64,000 nt of DNA from Lachnoanaerobaculum umeaense. GTDB lineage: Bacteria; Bacillota; Clostridia; Lachnospirales; Lachnospiraceae. The notes beneath the pieces were generated by a model. The model saw nothing but the letters and a program-made list of their open reading frames with translations. It did no database searches and had not been told where the DNA came from. Position 1 is the first letter of the stretch. Each line of letters opens with the position of its first letter. Positions 63,289-64,000 of this stretch are shown here, piece by piece. The DNA is taken from the NCBI RefSeq assembly GCF_003589745.1, contig NZ_CP032364.1, positions 1,488,001 through 1,552,000 of the forward strand, given 5' to 3'. Both the position numbers and the translations under genes were made by a program.

Positions 63289-64000
63289 CCCTTGCCTCCT
63301 TTTTCTCCAGCAATGTCTTTAAAGTATTATAGAGCTTATCAAATACAGGATGATTTTCCCCGTCTTCCTGTTTCACTGTGTCAAACTCATCTCCATTTAT
63401 ATGTGTTATAGAAAAAACACCTCTTCCCACAGATGTTGCACCTCCTACTGCCAAATATCCTTCATGCAGGTCAGTCAGTGTAGCCGCCAAGGCCTTAATA
63501 AAATCATCTGAATATACTACAGCTGTATTATATGGATCTCCAAAACTTATATCTAGTGTAGTCTCCCCACCTATGTATATTTTTTCTGTAAACAATGCAC
63601 CTTCTGCCGTACTTCCAAGGAATCTGTCAATAGCATTTCTGGACATTATCTTAAATTCTCCACCTGTAAGCCTGCTCTCACCAAAGTATATATTTGATTT
63701 TTCCTTATCTTTGTCATTTGCAGCACCAAAGTAGTGATAACTTTGAATATCTTTTTCGCTTCTTTTAAACTTTGTTACCTTACTACCTTCTATCAATTCT
63801 TCCATTCTATGTCCGATAGCTCCTGCCCAAGTAGTACCCGGGATAATCGCTATCTCTTCTATCGATTTTTGAGATTCCACCTGATCTTGATCAGAAGATT
63901 TTTTATTATTGAACTTTATAGTTGTCATCTGCTCCTGGTCAGGAGAGGATTCTTCTTCACTACACTGTGTGCTGTATCTTCGTATAGAAATCCCACCTTG
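63269..64000 (-). CDS. Csm3/Cas7-like RAMP protein, incomplete at window edge
   Basis: The frame stays open to the right edge: the last 72 bases add GGISIRRYST... upstream of an internal ATG at 63926-63928, and that stretch resembles the first RAMP strand. The true start therefore lies beyond 64000. The visible 244 codons include IAIIPGTTWAGAIGHRMEEL, SRLTGGEFKIMSRNAIDRFLG, ALFTEKIYIGGETTL and GYLAVGGATSVGRGVFSI, all typical of Cas7/Csm3-like RAMPs. It is a backbone subunit and likely target-RNA-cutting protein in the type III complex. Cas10 should lie further right. Confidence 0.88.
   Translation of the reverse strand, partial: QGGISIRRYSTQCSEEESSPDQEQMTTIKFNNKKSSDQDQVESQKSIEEIAIIPGTTWAGAIGHRMEELIEGSKVTKFKRSEKDIQSYHYFGAANDKDKEKSNIYFGESRLTGGEFKIMSRNAIDRFLGSTAEGALFTEKIYIGGETTLDISFGDPYNTAVVYSDDFIKALAATLTDLHEGYLAVGGATSVGRGVFSITHINGDEFDTVKQEDGENHPVFDKLYNTLKTLLEKKEARDGKHKN

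Noticed and set aside
63269..63928. RAMP gene starting at the internal ATG 63928
   Set aside because: The frame is open to the window edge and the upstream residues GGISIRRYST look like the first RAMP strand, so the gene is cut by the window rather than complete.

Overview
This window looks like chromosomal DNA of an AT-rich, anaerobic Firmicute, most likely a Lachnospiraceae. The grounds are low GC, strong AGGAGG-type ribosome binding sites, glycyl-radical pyruvate metabolism (pflB/pflA), Firmicute-type gene order (the TIGR03960/TIGR03936/rng cluster) and many sugar ABC importers. A Lachnoanaerobaculum-like oral genus is possible but was not tested.

Layout. 0-2.7 kb: a MalF-type permease (cut by the window edge), its sugar-binding lipoprotein and a divergent LacI-type regulator. 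2.7-5.8 kb: pflA and pflB. 5.8-6.6 kb: a TPP riboswitch that now controls only relics of two thiamine genes, one of them cytX. 6.7-12 kb: Dabb protein, uvrC, DUF1653, SMI1/KNR4, an unrecognised protein and a DUF4300 lipoprotein. 12-21 kb: DUF1846, two surface proteins (cohesin-like; SH3/glucosaminidase), cytidine deaminase, two COG0523 GTPases (one with a very long His-rich insert), a Gx transporter and Asp23. 21-28.8 kb: xylose importer (xylFGH), xylA, an AraC-type regulator and TraX. 28.8-31.4 kb: eroded integrative/conjugative element debris. 31.4-49.4 kb: mglBAC, citrate synthase, SseB, ApbE, an MBL/beta-CASP RNase, RNase G with its radical-SAM partners, a heterodimeric ABC exporter, uppP and ung. 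Two nearly identical 238-bp hairpin MITEs sit in the loops of the mglC and rng terminators.

49.6-64 kb is a type III CRISPR-Cas island, probably III-D, and is the most interesting part. It has two arrays with the same 30-bp repeat and near-identical leaders. Each leader carries a consensus promoter (TTGACA-17-TACAAT) flanked by conserved inverted repeats. Between the arrays lie cas2, a reverse transcriptase-Cas1 fusion and a CARF-HEPN Csx1-type RNase. To the right, a leftward effector operon (a Csm3-like RAMP cut by the window edge, a Csx19-like protein and a TIGR03986-type RAMP) runs into a second, decayed csx1 copy and an orphan RelB-type antitoxin. Array 2 is split by an IS1182-type element. 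Two spacers, one in each array, are diverged versions of one protospacer. Cas10 and Cas6 are not in the window; Cas10 is expected beyond the right edge.
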